From the NCBI GenBank assembly GCA_018806915.1, contig JAGKQI010000047.1, forward strand, positions 1,674,001-1,738,000: a stretch of DNA of 64,000 nt, given 5' to 3'. The stretch is from Phytophthora colocasiae. Lineage: Eukaryota; Oomycota; Peronosporomycetes; Peronosporales; Peronosporaceae. A model generated the notes under the pieces. That model did no database searches and was not told the origin of the DNA. It was given only the letters and a program-made list of their open reading frames with translations. Each line of letters begins with the position of its first letter. The first letter of the stretch is position 1. Shown here piece after piece: positions 52,808 through 64,000 of this stretch. A program made the position numbers and the translations under genes.

Positions 52808-55111
52808 ATGGGGAGAAAGCGAGATCCAGTGCGCGCAAACTTCCGGAATACAAGAGAGCCATGCAACCAGCACGGGTCGTACTATCATCATTGTCTACAC
52901 TGCGCCCACGAGAAAGAAACTCTAACGAAGAGAGATGCAGAGGCAGGTGCTGCTTTTGAGCTCAAGAAGATTTACGGTAATGTTGACGCAATGCGAAAGC
53001 ATATTGCGAGTTGCCCATTCACTCCAGAAGCGCGCATGTCACGAATTGCTTCGGTTTCTCCAGGCAAGATCTTTCAAACCTCTCAAACGGCTTCATCGGC
53101 TCATCCTGAAGACCCGCTGACGCGATCGGAAATTGACCGCAAGCTGAGACTACTCCTTGAGCTTCAAGCTGAAAACAATATTGCGGATTCATTCATTGAG
53201 AACGACTCTACCCTGCGACTTATTAAAGACTTTGAGCCCCGACTTCTTGACCACTTGCCGTCACGACGAACGTTTGGCGGACCTTTCCTACAAAAGTATG
53301 CTAAGAAGGTGATCGAGGCTGAATCTGAAAAGATTATGGATCTTCAGCACAAATCAGGAGGACGCATGAATTTGCTGAGTGATGTGTGGCAAAACATTTC
53401 CAAGAAGCATTTGCTAGGGGCACAGCTTGGGCTTTTTGGATCCGTCGCTACGCTTGGTTTATTTCCTACGAGTTCTCGCCACGATGGATTGGAGTTAGCA
53501 TCTCAAACGGAAAATTTAATGGAGAAGGCTGAGCTAAAAGGGTGGTACATCGGTGGGGTAGTCACGGACGACGCTGGTCAATGTCGCCGCTGCCGAAAAA
53601 TTTTGGCACCGCGATGGCCAAAAGTTGTATTCCTGAAGTGCTTTGCACATGATATGAACAACCTGATGAAAAGTATTCTCAGAATTGATTCATTTCGGCA
53701 GGTTTCTGCTCAAGCTCAAGCTCTGGTGAAATTCCTAAATGCTTCTTCGTCAAAATGGCTGCCCCGTGTACAAGCAGAAATGGAACAGACGTATGGAGGG
53801 TCATGGCAATTTAAGACGCTATGCCCAACGCGGTGGAACTCAATGCAAGGGTGCTTCGCTTCACTTCTTCGAGTGAAAACTGCAATGCAAGTCTTCGCGG
53901 TTAAATATCGTGACGATCCTGATTTCAATTCGACTCTACGTGTATTAGAAGATCCTGCATTTTGGACATTGTTGAAGGCCGCAGAGCAAGTAGTGAACCC
54001 AATATGCTTCGCTTCGTTTAAGCTCCAAAGTGATGAAAACACGCTTGCCGATGTGGTAGTCGTTTTCCGCGATCTTTACGACAAGTACAGCACCAGCCTT
54101 TACCGCGATGATCTTTTGAGATTGATTGAACCAAGGTGGGCGGGCAGCCACTATTCATGCTTGCACTCTACCTACATCCAGGCTATTACAAGAACGCGGC
54201 GCAATTAGTAGACACAAACGTATCTGCCGTCGAAGTATTTGTGAAATTGCGGAGTACAACTACAGACGACTTCCCAATGACGACCCTGTCACGATTGCTG
54301 GGCAGCTAGATGACTGGCCGAACGGCTCATACACGAGTAAGGAGCTGATGCATTTTGAAACCAGTTCTTTACACTCCTTTAGCAGCGTTTTGGCGTCATC
54401 TGAAGAACAACAACCCGACTCATTACCTCCCAAAGCTAGCGCTGACTATACTCGCTGTTTCCGTGAATACAGCAACCTGTGAAGCGGTATTTTTCGGAGC
54501 TGGCGCTAATTCACACTTCGCTTCGCAACAGGATGGACGCAGAGAAGGCAAGGAATTGGGCAGCAATAAGGAAAACCTTGCGGGAAAAGTCATCGAAAAA
54601 GGTCGAGGTAAAGCCACCAGCAAAGCGAATGACGTTTACCAACGAATTCGCCAAGGTATCAGCGTTCAGCACGCCAGATCGCCGAAGCTCAAGCTCTCGG
54701 GGTTCGTCACCGTTTACACCAGCTCAGAACCGGCCAGCGATGAATCAGGACTCTGCTAGAGATGATGAAGAAGACGACTTCCAGGTTGACGATGTCGTTA
54801 CCTACTGGGATACAGTATTATCTGCAATGGAAGAAGGAGACGACAGTGAACTGCACGCCTTACTCAATATGGTAGACGCCATACATCGTGAAGAAGCTGG
54901 TCTGGTTGTCGACGAGGAAGAAAAGACTGAGGAGGAAGAGGAAGATACGCGCCCAATCGACCGTATGCCATTTCCTGATCACGACGATAAAACATTTCCA
55001 CAGGAGAATATTTCGTTGCGTAGCCTACGCGGACGGAAGGTGTCGCTCGGTCGGCTGCGCACACAGGAAAAAATTAGTACGCACCGCCGACTCGATTTCA
55101 CAAACTTGTAA
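52808..55111 (+). pseudogene. hAT transposase, frameshifted
   Basis: The first frame (52808-54208, 466 residues) begins with a Cys/His zinc region (CNQHG...CLHCAHEKE, then H..SCPF) and has VVTDDAGQCRRC, FLKCFAHDMNNLM and CPTRWNSMQG, typical of the hAT/DUF659 catalytic core. After about 54145 the coding signal hops between frames (LALYLHPGYYKNA; RRLPNDDPV; WRHLKNNNPTHYLPKLALTI), ending in 54479-55111 with the dimerisation motif YFSELALIHTSLRNRM and an acidic tail. At least three frame breaks make it non-functional. The final 150 residues are unusually long and acidic. Confidence 0.85.
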
Positions 55112-55299
55112 GTGAATATACTTGTTTCATATGCACATTTATCTTGTCAGTGTACTTGCCGTTCGAAATCTGCGTTGCCACTGACTCGACGATGGTCGCA
55201 GCCGTATCACGCGGAGGTGACTGCTGACATGCATCTGCTCTAGCCACTAGTCAGCTCTAGGACAAAATGCGATACGGGTGAAGTCGTAGAGGCAGCATC

Positions 55300-56726
55300 T
55301 CGGAGACATCCACGGTGTGATGTTGTCGTCGTTCAAGTGACCTCCTTCAGAAAGACGCAGATCTGCTGTTGATATACTCGACCACGTTCTGCAGGATCCC
55401 TAATAGCACTTCCCAATCGTGGAAGTCATGCATGTACACAAAATAAGATTGGCCTTCAGCAGCATGATGCCCTTAAAAGGGTCCCGACACGAGACCAGCG
55501 TCTCCAGAAGGCTCATAAGCGATTGTTCGTGTAGTTTACGCGTCAAACGCAGCCAATTCTCCTTCTCAAGATCCCACCACCAAGTTTCATTACTTCGTCA
55601 CGCAGCATCTGGTTAACGAGCGAGAAACTCTCATCAATTTTCTTTTCTTAGGCTCAGAGGTAGTACGACAATGATCCCCAAAGCGAGCCACTGTTACCAC
55701 TCTGGCCGTGGATTCCGTACGCTGTACCTTGGCTGGATTGCATCAGTGCTTCATTCTACTACGAACAGCAGTTTGACGCTCTGCTTGGCGTCGAGAACGC
55801 TCTCGCGTCTCTCCAGACAGGCCAGTTCAAGTTTGACCTCTTCCAGGCGATAACTTAAGCGGGGATGGAGCGTGAGGCGACAAACCGCCCTGCCGATGTC
55901 GGAGGTAACGGCACACCACGAGAGTCCACAAAGTCATCAATCTCCACCAGGGACGTGGGAACGGCATCCAACTCGTTGAACCTCAGCATACCCTCCACGA
56001 CATTCGACCAACCCTTGCGAAAATACTCGTTCGTGTTCTGAACGAACTGGAACAGCAACTTGAAAGACAACAGAGCACGACGAGTTATCGCTCCTTGCAC
56101 TAAATCTTCGTCAATTGACCCTTCAACGTGCTGTGGAGCTGCCAAGACCTCAATCTCCGATCCATCATCTTGTCGCCAAACAATTCGTTCTCCGACGATT
56201 TCCGATGATCCTTTCTCAAATGGAGAATTAGAGCGCTTCAATACATTGCTGATACTCGGCGGGACGTATACCTTCTCTCCACTCAAGATTCCGTGAGCAA
56301 ACGTGAAGAAAAACGAGGCTAGAGACCCCATAATATTGTTGAACTCGTCACTCATATCATAGCACAGCATGATCTTGGCACTATTGTTCAGCCCCTCTAA
56401 TGGCCGCTTCATGTTGGTCAGGTCGCAGGTTTTTCAAACGCCAGCAGAATGCTCTTGATAGTGCTCCCCGAGATCAAATTGAACATATCCTTCTCATACA
56501 GACCCGCCCGTAGCCTGAGGATGCTTGTGTTTGAAGTGAAACTAGCGCCGACCACATTCTCCGAGCGCTTCAAAACGCCATCCCACTGCATTGAGTCGAA
56601 GAAGGAGATTACATGAAGTCGGACACGTCGCGTTGCATCTGGATTCACATGGTTGACAGCCAGCAGACCGACAATTAGAGCGAACGTGGTGGTGAACTCG
56701 AAGTACATGATAGACTTGAGAGCCAA
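55300..56726 (-). pseudogene. Captured ARF-GEF (GBF1-like) fragment inside the hAT
   Basis: Minus-strand frames 56726-56418 and 56412-55855, then broken frames to about 55300. Recognisable parts: LSDEFNNIMG-like DMSDEFNNIMGSLASFFFT, LSFKLLFQFVQ followed by GWSNVVEGMLRFNELD, and LVEIDDFVDSRGVPLP, which resemble the post-Sec7 HDS region of GBF1-type guanine-nucleotide exchange factors. Further down, YRLEEVKLELACLERRE and NQMLRDEVMKLGGG continue it. No Sec7 catalytic domain is present and stops and shifts occur. It lies within the hAT termini and antisense to the transposase, so it was probably acquired from a host gene. Confidence 0.6.
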
Positions 56727-56910
56727 ACGCCAGGAACTTAGGCCATTATTTGGGTTGCAACAGTATTTTGGTAAATCGATTTGACGGGGTTCATTCGATA
56801 AAAAAGTATAAAAACTTTTAAATCGAAAAAATAAAAAAGTTTTTTATTTTTATTTTTATTTTAATTTGATAAAAAAGGTTCCATATTTTTATTGCCATCA
56901 CTGAAGCAAG

Positions 56911-57547
56911 AGCGTTTCCGAGGCAAACAGAGGAGCAGAATGAAGCAATTATAACTGTTTAGATGATTGACAGTAGAGAGGCACGGACCTGTTCGAAGAA
57001 GCACCGTGGCGTTCTGGTGTCGCCACCCGTGGCGTGCCTCGGCAGATGAGTCTGTCCTGGTGACTTGTCTGCACACTGCTTGAAGCACATTTGCCGACGA
57101 TTCGTGCAGTGCAGGCTACACTGTAGGCTACACTTCATCGTGAAGTTCACGCGCAAAATGAACAGCAAATGGGAAGGAAATACGTGTAGTAGTAAAAGAA
57201 CCACAACCTTCCTCCTTCATTGAATGAACTACTGCACAGCTAAATGGTCGTGTAAAAAGGATTTAGACAAGATACCCGAAGCCATAACTGTAGTGACTGC
57301 TCCAGAACATTATACTGATCAGCGTGGCTATAAAGAACGCACTGACAAACACCAATTGATGACTGCGTTGAAACCTGAAAGGAGAATAAAATATGATATG
57401 AAATATGGCTACATTTTGCATTGATTCCCTCCCAATACCGATTCGTACTTAACCAATCACTCTCCTCGAAGAAAAACTTGGTGAGGCCAACAGTTAACGC
57501 CAAGCGTCAGCAGCTCCCAAGCGCTCGCTCGCTCGCTCCAGGCCGCC
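56911..57547. other. Intergenic, no gene seen
   Basis: Upstream of the deubiquitinase gene. A CCAAT box in AACCAATCACTCTCC lies about 100 bp before its ATG. Confidence 0.4.
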
Positions 57548-60128
57548 ATGGGAGGCGAGAAGAGCTGCCGCCACGTGGGTCAGGCCGTGCGGTTAAGCGA
57601 GTTCCGTCGTGAGCTGAAGAAGCGCTCGCATCTTCTCTGTGAGGTGCGTTCTACGTCCCTCTAACTTCTATTTAACTTCTTAACGAATTAACCGATATGC
57701 AATCAATTTCTTTCCTTGAAGGGGTGTAATGCTTCTACCAGCCTCAATGAAGCTCTACAGAGCTGGGAGAAGCATGAAGAAGCTACAGACCTGCTCATAT
57801 GTGTAACCTGCGGCTTCATTGGCTGTTTCAGCGACGGCCACTTCAGTCTTCACCTTCAGGCTCATCCTAAACACTTTGTAGGACTGCAATTAGCCTCCAA
57901 GACCTTCTGGTGCGAGCCCTGCAACATGGACATCCCCATTAATGTCCGTCCTAAAGTGGAGAACGCCCGACAGGACTTCTGCGACGCTGTGTCCGAGCTC
58001 GCAGCCAAGAAAAGAAGGCAATTGCGCAACCAGATCCGCGTCCCTGCAGCTCCACAGACTGCAATGTCCCCTATTCAGACACCCAATGGATCAGTTACTA
58101 ACTTGGTGGATCTGGACGCTCATGCGGACACTCCACCGGTGCCCAGAGGAGCTTTAACGCTGGAAACGAAGACCAGAGAGGCTGTTAATGGAGATACAGA
58201 CCAGGGACAGAGTAACGGGGTGGCGTTGTTGAATATGCCTCTTCAAACCAAAGCGAGAGAGGATAAAATGCGACGCCGGATGATGAAAACGGCCATGAAG
58301 AGAGAACCAATGCAAGAGATTAGTATCCCTTCGACGGATAATGCAGAGGCAAGTGGAGAACTGCCCAATACGGTGCTGGGCTTTACGAATTTAGGCAACA
58401 CGTGCTACTTCAACGCGTCAATGCAGGCGCTGCTTACTGCTACGCATTATTTTCCTGAACATACTCATATAGAGGACGTGTTGGAGACCAAGAACGCACC
58501 GATCACCAAGACTTTCACGTACGTTGATACTGAGGTTGGTTAAGGGGGATAAAGCTAATGGAGTTTTGCTGGTTGGCTATAGGATGCTGCACGAGACTGT
58601 TAAGAAGCGCGCACGAAAGGCTTTGTCGGGGGAATCTTCATATGAACGACGTGGTAGAAGCAAAAGCGGGCGGTCGCGCTCAGGTTCGTCTTCAGTGCTG
58701 ACTGTAGCGCCGCTGCTTAAAGAAATGCGTACCAAGTTCTCGCAATTCAGAGGGCACTACCAGCAGGACGCTCATGAGCTTTTTACCAGCTTCTTGTGGG
58801 CTATCGACGAGGAGATGGATCCTCCTTTACCACCCTCCAAAGAATCAACCCCTAACGACAGCGTCACCACCAGTAGTGTCAGTACTGCGAACTCATCAGA
58901 GCTTCTAGATGATGATGAGGACTCCCGTCGTAACGGAACGTTCGATGACGACACAACGGATGGAGAGCAGACAGAAGAGGGCGAGCAGGAGACTGAGGAA
59001 GACGGCAGTGAGAGCGACGCTGACAACGCCGAGCAGGAGGAGACAAAACAGATTTTTGTAAAGACGGAGACGGGAGAGACCATCTCGATGCAGGTGCCCA
59101 AGAGCGCTACAGTGAAGGAAGTGCAGCATTTGTTAGCCAAACGGCTGAATCTCAACGAAGAGGACATGATGCTGGACGCTTCCAAGGTAGAAACCCGCGC
59201 GACGCTTTCATCCCGACCATCGGCTGTTCTTCACGCCCGAGCCGAGAAGCGGAAGATGTATTCGCGCCTGAATTTCACGCGGAATTTGTTCGGTGGAGCG
59301 CTCACCACTGCTGTGACGTGTAAATCGTGCGGAAAGCGAACGGAGATCGTGGAGGATGCGTTCCATCTTAGTGTTTCTGTCCCTGATGGGCGCCACCGTG
59401 ACCTGACGACTACAGACTGTCTGGATAACTTCGTGAGCGAGACGCAGCTGCTAGTGGAGGCCAACAACGGCTATGATTGCGAGAAATGTTCGCGCCAGCC
59501 TAAGATACGCAGTGCTGCAGGTCGGTTCATCCGGAAGAAACGTCTTGGATCAAACGCAGAGCCAGAGATGGAGGTTGTGCTTCGCGACGCATCCATGCAG
59601 CTATTCGTATCAGCGCTGCCTCGTGTCCTCGTAGTGCACATTAAGCGCCTGGCCCGCTCCCGGAAGATCACGCAGCATATCAGCTTCGATGAGAAGCTGG
59701 ATATGACGTCGTACGTTAGTGAGACGCTTCGTCAAGGTGGAGGGGACGCCAAGAAGCACTCACTTTGTTATGAGCTTATTGCAGTCGTGGTGCACATGGG
59801 AAACAAGCGTTCGGGTCACTACGTCGCGTACGTCAGCCGCTCCCGCCGACGTGAAGCTCTCTTACTGGCTCGTGCCCGCAGTCGCCTTGCATCGGAAGAA
59901 GCTGCTGCGATCCCAGAGGTTACAACACCCAAGAATGGCGAGGGTCCATCGCGAACGTGGTACTATGTGTCGGACACCGTCGTCAAGCGTGTGTCTTTCG
60001 AACAGGTACTCCAGTGCGAAGCGTATATGCTTTTCTACCAACGCCGACCGAAAGCTTCAAGTAAAACGACTCCAGCTACTTCCCCGACAGCTGAGACGGA
60101 GCGATCGCCGTCGGAAACGACACTGTGA
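57548..60128 (+). CDS. USP16/USP45-like deubiquitinase with internal ubiquitin-like domain
   Basis: Three exons (57548-57643, 57722-58518, 58583-60128), phases 0 and 2, giving 812 residues. ZnF-UBP at the N-terminus (CRHVG; CVTCGFIGCF; HLQAHPKHF; FWCEPCN). The peptidase C19 domain begins with GFTNLGNTCYFNASMQAL (nucleophile Cys260), has a QQDAHELF box and ends with KRSGHYVAYV (His710) and a YYVSD....V block. Between the two halves lie an acidic linker and, at about 454-520, a ubiquitin-like domain starting QIFVKTETGETISMQV. A Cys pair (CKSC, then CEKC) forms the fingers zinc site. The enzyme removes ubiquitin from substrates; USP16 targets histone H2A, which is only a family analogy here. Confidence 0.88.
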
Positions 60129-60378
60129 AGATGATCAGAGCCAGACCTCGCTTGTCCGAGTATGAGGGCATGCTCAAGGTATAAGGCTATTCAATAGACC
60201 ATGATGACAGAGAGTTGTGTGTGTTTCTAGGCACAAGAGCGATAGTGGCATGCAGAGTAAGGTTTGTGATGCTTTTTGGCAAATGCTAACCTGTTTTCAG
60301 TCTACAGGTAAAGCGTTTCAGTATTTTATTAGCTCCAGTCAGGGTCTTTTCAAGGAAATAGCCAGCTTTTAAGCTGAT

Positions 60379-62784
60379 ATGAGCAGCTCGCCAGATGAAC
60401 CAACAACAGAGACTGCAGGTGATATCACGGATGGTTCTCTGTTGGATGAAGGACAGCGTCAAGAAGAGAAGCGATGGCGGGAGGAGCTGGACAATCAGCG
60501 AGCAGAAGTGGGGGAAGCTGAGGAGACTTGCGTGTTTCTCTTTGAAGACCTTCTAGCGGCCATTTTCGAGGAGATGCAGGTGCGAACACAAAATGCGTCG
60601 CTGTTCGCTACTTCAGCTCGTTGGATGTGTGCGTTAGCGTTCGAAGCTGTTGAAATGAGTGCGTCCGAGCCAGCGGATTCGCTAGATCGAGTTCCGGACG
60701 AAAGGAGTGGTAGACAGCAGGTCCTGAAGCTGCAGGATCCGCAGCGGTGCCGTAGTTCCAGTGCTGAGTCTCCTCAGCCGCTAATATTTCTACGACGCCT
60801 TCTCCACTTCCTGGACAAGTCTTCGGACCGTGCTGAGCTCGAATTGCAGCGCTTTCTGCCTTCGGAGGCCATTTCGTCATTGTCCAGCAAGCGCAAGCTT
60901 CTCATCGCTGGAAATGGCAGGGAGAGGCATGAGTGGTGCATTCCAGTCGAGCAGATACCCACATTTCTTGAAGAACTTCTTGCGAAAGGCCTTGTGAGCG
61001 TAATGCCAAGTACCATCGACTTTGTGATAGCCGTGAACCGAGAAACGCTGGATAAAAAGCAAGCGCACGTGGCTCTATCTCACTTGCTACAGCTTGTACA
61101 GAACGCAGTGCTTACCGCGGAAGAACAAGAGCAGCCTTCTGAGCCAAGCAAGACGGATATCCCAGCCCAAATCTTCCAGACGGAGATCAAGGTTCCATTC
61201 CCTCGAGTCGGCCCTAAACAGGAGCTTCTAAGTAGTTTTCTGGAAGAAATCCCGCCGCAAGCTATTGCGATAGACCGTCGAGCTCCTGGCCAAGTAGCCA
61301 AGAAGTCAGCCCGGAGTGCTGCGAATCCTTCGCAACGTGCCATCTCCCGTAAAATCCTGTTGCTGATGGCGCCGTCCCCGCGACAAGGTAGTCGTTGGAA
61401 GACTTTGCGCCATAAACTCATCGTTCCGCCTACAGAGTCTGGGGTAACGACGATCACGGCAGAAGCAGACATGGAGCTCAACCTTGGACGTTCTCCTGGA
61501 AAACTGAGCTCTGTAGATGAGCGGAAATCCGCTGAATCGCCTTCAGAAAGCCAGGACAATTTTGATACAGCTGCACTGTCGAACATTTTCGCACTTGGAA
61601 CGCCGCGACAGCTTTCAGCGCAAGAATTAGCTCGAAGGAACGACTTGTTGGCACATTTGGAGCGAGAAGCAGTTCGTGCGCAGCGTCGAGCTACCACGAC
61701 TGTTATTACGTCAATGAGTTTAAACAGCCCTGCTAAACGAGAGAATGACGGAGCTGTAGCTGATCAGTTCCAAGCGTACGTATCAGCTAACTCCCTTGTT
61801 ACGACAGGGATTGAGTCGGGAGTTTTGTCGCCAACTCGACCGCAGCAACGTGATGCAGGAACGACTCGAAGTCGAGGAAGATCAACGCTTCAACGCAGTA
61901 AGTTCGAGTTGGAGAGAGATTCGTTGACTTTTGCGGTCTCGGACGGCAACGCTCACATTCGAGAGGAAACGCGTCTTTCAACCTTGTGCTCACCTATCAA
62001 GCGTCCAAGAGCTTCTCTAGATCCGACACCCCCAGAGACACCAGGACGCCCTATCCAGACAGCTTCGATGCTCGCTCACTTGCCTCACCTGGACTCTTCC
62101 CGATTGGCTGTTGGAGTGAGCGCTGTCATCCGTGGAATTGAAAAACATGGCCCAAGAAGGAATCCAAGCCGGAAATCCCGACTTCAACTACACAACTACA
62201 GTGTACGTGCTCTTTCAGGTAGTCAAAGGTTTGGAGCAGTAAACTGATTGTGGTTTGTGCTGTTATAGGCAGCGTTTGAAGACACTGATACCAACGAACA
62301 CATTGGACAAGTGCCCTTTTCACCTGTTCGAACAAACGTAACCAAAGGATCTCCAGTGGGGAAAGAAGATGCGTACAGATTACCAGCGATCCCGGTAATG
62401 TCGCCGATAAAACCAAGTCCACCCAAGCACGTAGCGTTCAAGTTCCAGCCTGACGTTGATAGTAAACGCATACCGATTAAGATCTCCCCGAAAGCTCAAA
62501 TACGTCAGCGACCAGCCAAAACGAAGCAGCCAGTGTGGGAGACCAAGACGCAGTCACCTCCAAGAGCTCGCAATCACCACTTTGCGTCTGGCAAAGTATT
62601 TCGGAAGCTTCAGCAGTTTGAAGACGAAGAACGCGATAACAGTTTTCACCAGGTAAAGTCCATGAGTTAACGCTTACGAAGTGATGCGAGCTAGCTAACC
62701 TTGGCATTTGTGCAGCCTCTAGCGCCCAGACGGAACGTTCTACAGTACCTACATCGGAGTATGACTAACTTGTACGGAGAATGA
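60379..62784 (+). CDS. Unrecognised 758-residue protein
   Basis: Three exons: 60379-62202, 62269-62652 and 62716-62784, introns GTACGT...TATAG and GTAAAG...TGCAG, phase 0 throughout. The N-terminal 250 residues are mixed and helical (ETCVFLFEDLLAAIFEEMQ; LIFLRRLLHFLDKSS; TFLEELLAKGLVSVMP; ALSHLLQLVQNAV) and may be folded. The rest is Ser/Pro/Arg-rich and probably disordered, with proline-directed sites (GVLSPTRP; TLCSPIKRP; DPTPPETPGRP). No known domain. A substrate of proline-directed kinases and a cytoskeletal or nuclear role are speculation. It ends 4 bp before the convergent EF-hand gene. Confidence 0.7.
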
Positions 62785-62788
62785 GTTA

Positions 62789-64000
62789 TTAATTTGTCTC
62801 TTTTTCTTTCGGTTTGTTCGGTTCTTCCTGTTCTACACGAGGTCTCCGTCTTGGTCGAATACCAATCGGTGCAGGAGTCGAAGGAGGTGTGGATACCATA
62901 GTACGTCCCAATATACTGTACGCGTCAGTAGCAGGATGGTGATGCAAGTAGGTCATGGCGTCTTCTACACGAATTGAATCTTTGTGTTCCCGTCCGAGGG
63001 AGATGAAGATCTTGTCGACGAAATGCCGCGCGACTTCGAGAGCTTGTGGGGTCTGAGGGACCAGTAGACTGGCCAGGAAGAACTGCTGGACCTCCTGCCG
63101 CTGAATGAAGCCGTCGCCGTTGAGATCGTACGCGTGGAAGAGGAAGGCGATGCGGCGGGAGGCGTCTCCTTTCTCTAATGCACTGAGTGCCGCGATGAAC
63201 TCGGGCCAGTCCAACGCTCCAGACCCGTCAGTATCCAGCACGTCGAAGGCACGATCGACGAAGAACTGATCTTCACCCGAGAGCTGCGGGACGCCATGCC
63301 GTAGCGTCTCCTTGTCCACACCATGTGTGTTCTTGGCCATGGAGCACAAAGCTTTGAAACGAGCCCAGCGAGAGAAGAGCTCAGCGCGTGAATAGCCCGT
63401 CGCTGCCATTAAAGCCGCCAGATCCTGTTCTTGAAGGAAGCCATGTTGTTCTGCTACGGAAAGAGGGAGATTCGGCTCCGTGCGGGGACGAACGAACTGG
63501 AATTTCGGCTTTTGAGGACATTTCGGAGCGGTTTTAACTGGTGGAGAGGCGATGAAAGCTCGTACAGGTGCTGTTGGTACTTGGCGAACTTCTCTTGGAG
63601 TTTCGATGTTCTTCCTGTGTGTACGAGCAAGTCGAGACTGGAGACCGACGAGACCTGAAACTTGGGACTTGACTGGAGAGGCTGGGCGAGGACTTTCAGT
63701 TGTAGAAGACGCGAGAGTCTGAAGATGAAGCTGTTCCGCGTGCATGTTGTACGTTGAAGTGACGGACAGACGCGAGAGGTTCCGTTCCGTCAGCGGTTTG
63801 GATCGAAGCAAGGAGAACTCGCGCATACAGGACAAATCCAGCAGCGTTCGTCTACGCAACGAGTCGAGCAAAGCAGTGGAACCTCCGGAAGGCTTAAAGC
63901 TGGACGTGCTTTCCGGCAATGTGAAAGCGAATGGGAGACTGGCGAGACCGCGACGACGGGAAGTTTTCGGCGGTTCCTGTCTGGGTGTTACCAATACCGG
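62789..64000 (-). CDS. EF-hand protein (5' end beyond the window)
   Basis: The frame is open to the right edge, so the start codon is outside; about 400 residues are seen. The N-terminal part is Ser/Arg/Pro-rich. The C-terminal half has two canonical EF-hand loops (DTDGSGALDWPEF and DLNGDGFIQRQE) in a calcineurin-B/recoverin-like arrangement and probably two degenerate ones, with a basic-acidic tail (RPRRRPRVEQEEPNKPKEKETN). Calcium binding is well supported; the partner is unknown. Confidence 0.8.
   Translation of the reverse strand, partial: PVLVTPRQEPPKTSRRRGLASLPFAFTLPESTSSFKPSGGSTALLDSLRRRTLLDLSCMREFSLLRSKPLTERNLSRLSVTSTYNMHAEQLHLQTLASSTTESPRPASPVKSQVSGLVGLQSRLARTHRKNIETPREVRQVPTAPVRAFIASPPVKTAPKCPQKPKFQFVRPRTEPNLPLSVAEQHGFLQEQDLAALMAATGYSRAELFSRWARFKALCSMAKNTHGVDKETLRHGVPQLSGEDQFFVDRAFDVLDTDGSGALDWPEFIAALSALEKGDASRRIAFLFHAYDLNGDGFIQRQEVQQFFLASLLVPQTPQALEVARHFVDKIFISLGREHKDSIRVEDAMTYLHHHPATDAYSILGRTMVSTPPSTPAPIGIRPRRRPRVEQEEPNKPKEKETN

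Larger units (their letters stand above)
52578..56903 (+). mobile_element. hAT element, decayed, carrying a host-gene fragment
   Basis: 18-bp perfect inverted repeats CAGTGATGGCAATAAAAA (52578-52595; complement at 56886-56903). AAGCAAG occurs directly outside both ends (52571-52577 and 56904-56910), close to the 8-bp duplication expected for hAT elements. Both ends carry AT-rich subterminal AAAACTTTT-type repeats. Contents: a frameshifted hAT transposase on the plus strand and an ARF-GEF-like fragment on the minus strand. Confidence 0.85.

Overview
The window looks like a nuclear contig from an oomycete, most likely Phytophthora or a close relative. Evidence: short introns (mostly about 55-80 nt) with GTRNGT-type donors; several oomycete-style core promoters (TCATTYY initiator followed by CAATTT-type flanking element); a Cys/His-repeat protein of the type labelled 'WRKY19-like' in oomycetes; MULE, mariner, hAT, Ty3/gypsy and Ty1/copia elements; and tightly packed genes between transposon blocks. 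The species cannot be fixed from sequence alone.

Layout. 1-16.4 kb is a transposon block. A mariner-like element (69-bp TIRs, 223-291 and 6173-6241) was split by a 5.0-kb MULE (about 332-5350, 9-bp duplication AAAGACAGG). The MULE carries a transposase, a chromodomain-like second ORF with a frameshift, and a 1.75-kb minisatellite. Beside it lies a decayed 10-kb Ty3/gypsy element with about 850-bp LTRs (6449-16438). 16.4-30.8 kb is a gene island: a tetraspanin-like protein, a double adenylate-kinase-domain protein, a TMX2-like protein, a second tetraspanin-like paralogue, a coiled-coil protein, three members of a small unnamed family, and a CCDC43-like protein. A phytanoyl-CoA-dioxygenase-like gene spans 30.2-37.0 kb because an apparently intact copia element (30869-36739, identical 208-bp LTRs, CGAAT duplication) sits inside its only intron.

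39-52.3 kb holds a Cys/His-repeat protein, an EF-hand membrane protein with W-N/S-P repeats, two quinone-oxidoreductase paralogues flanking a CPT1-like acyltransferase, a divergent inverted pair of nearly identical myo-inositol oxygenases, and a protein with two cyclic-nucleotide-binding domains. 52.6-56.9 kb is a decayed hAT element that contains, antisense to its transposase, a fragment resembling a GBF1-type ARF-GEF. 57.5-64 kb holds a USP16/45-like deubiquitinase with a ubiquitin-like insert, an unrecognised 758-residue protein, and an EF-hand protein running off the right edge.

The cellular genes cover fatty-acid/acyl metabolism (CPT1-like, PhyH-like), inositol breakdown (two MIOX), redox (TMX2-like, quinone oxidoreductases) and signalling (cNMP-binding protein, EF-hand proteins). 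They look like neighbours rather than one pathway. The most notable observations are the intronic copia, the hAT with a captured host-gene fragment, the nested MULE/mariner, and the small paralogous family sharing an RSKSES...AKKALxYR core.
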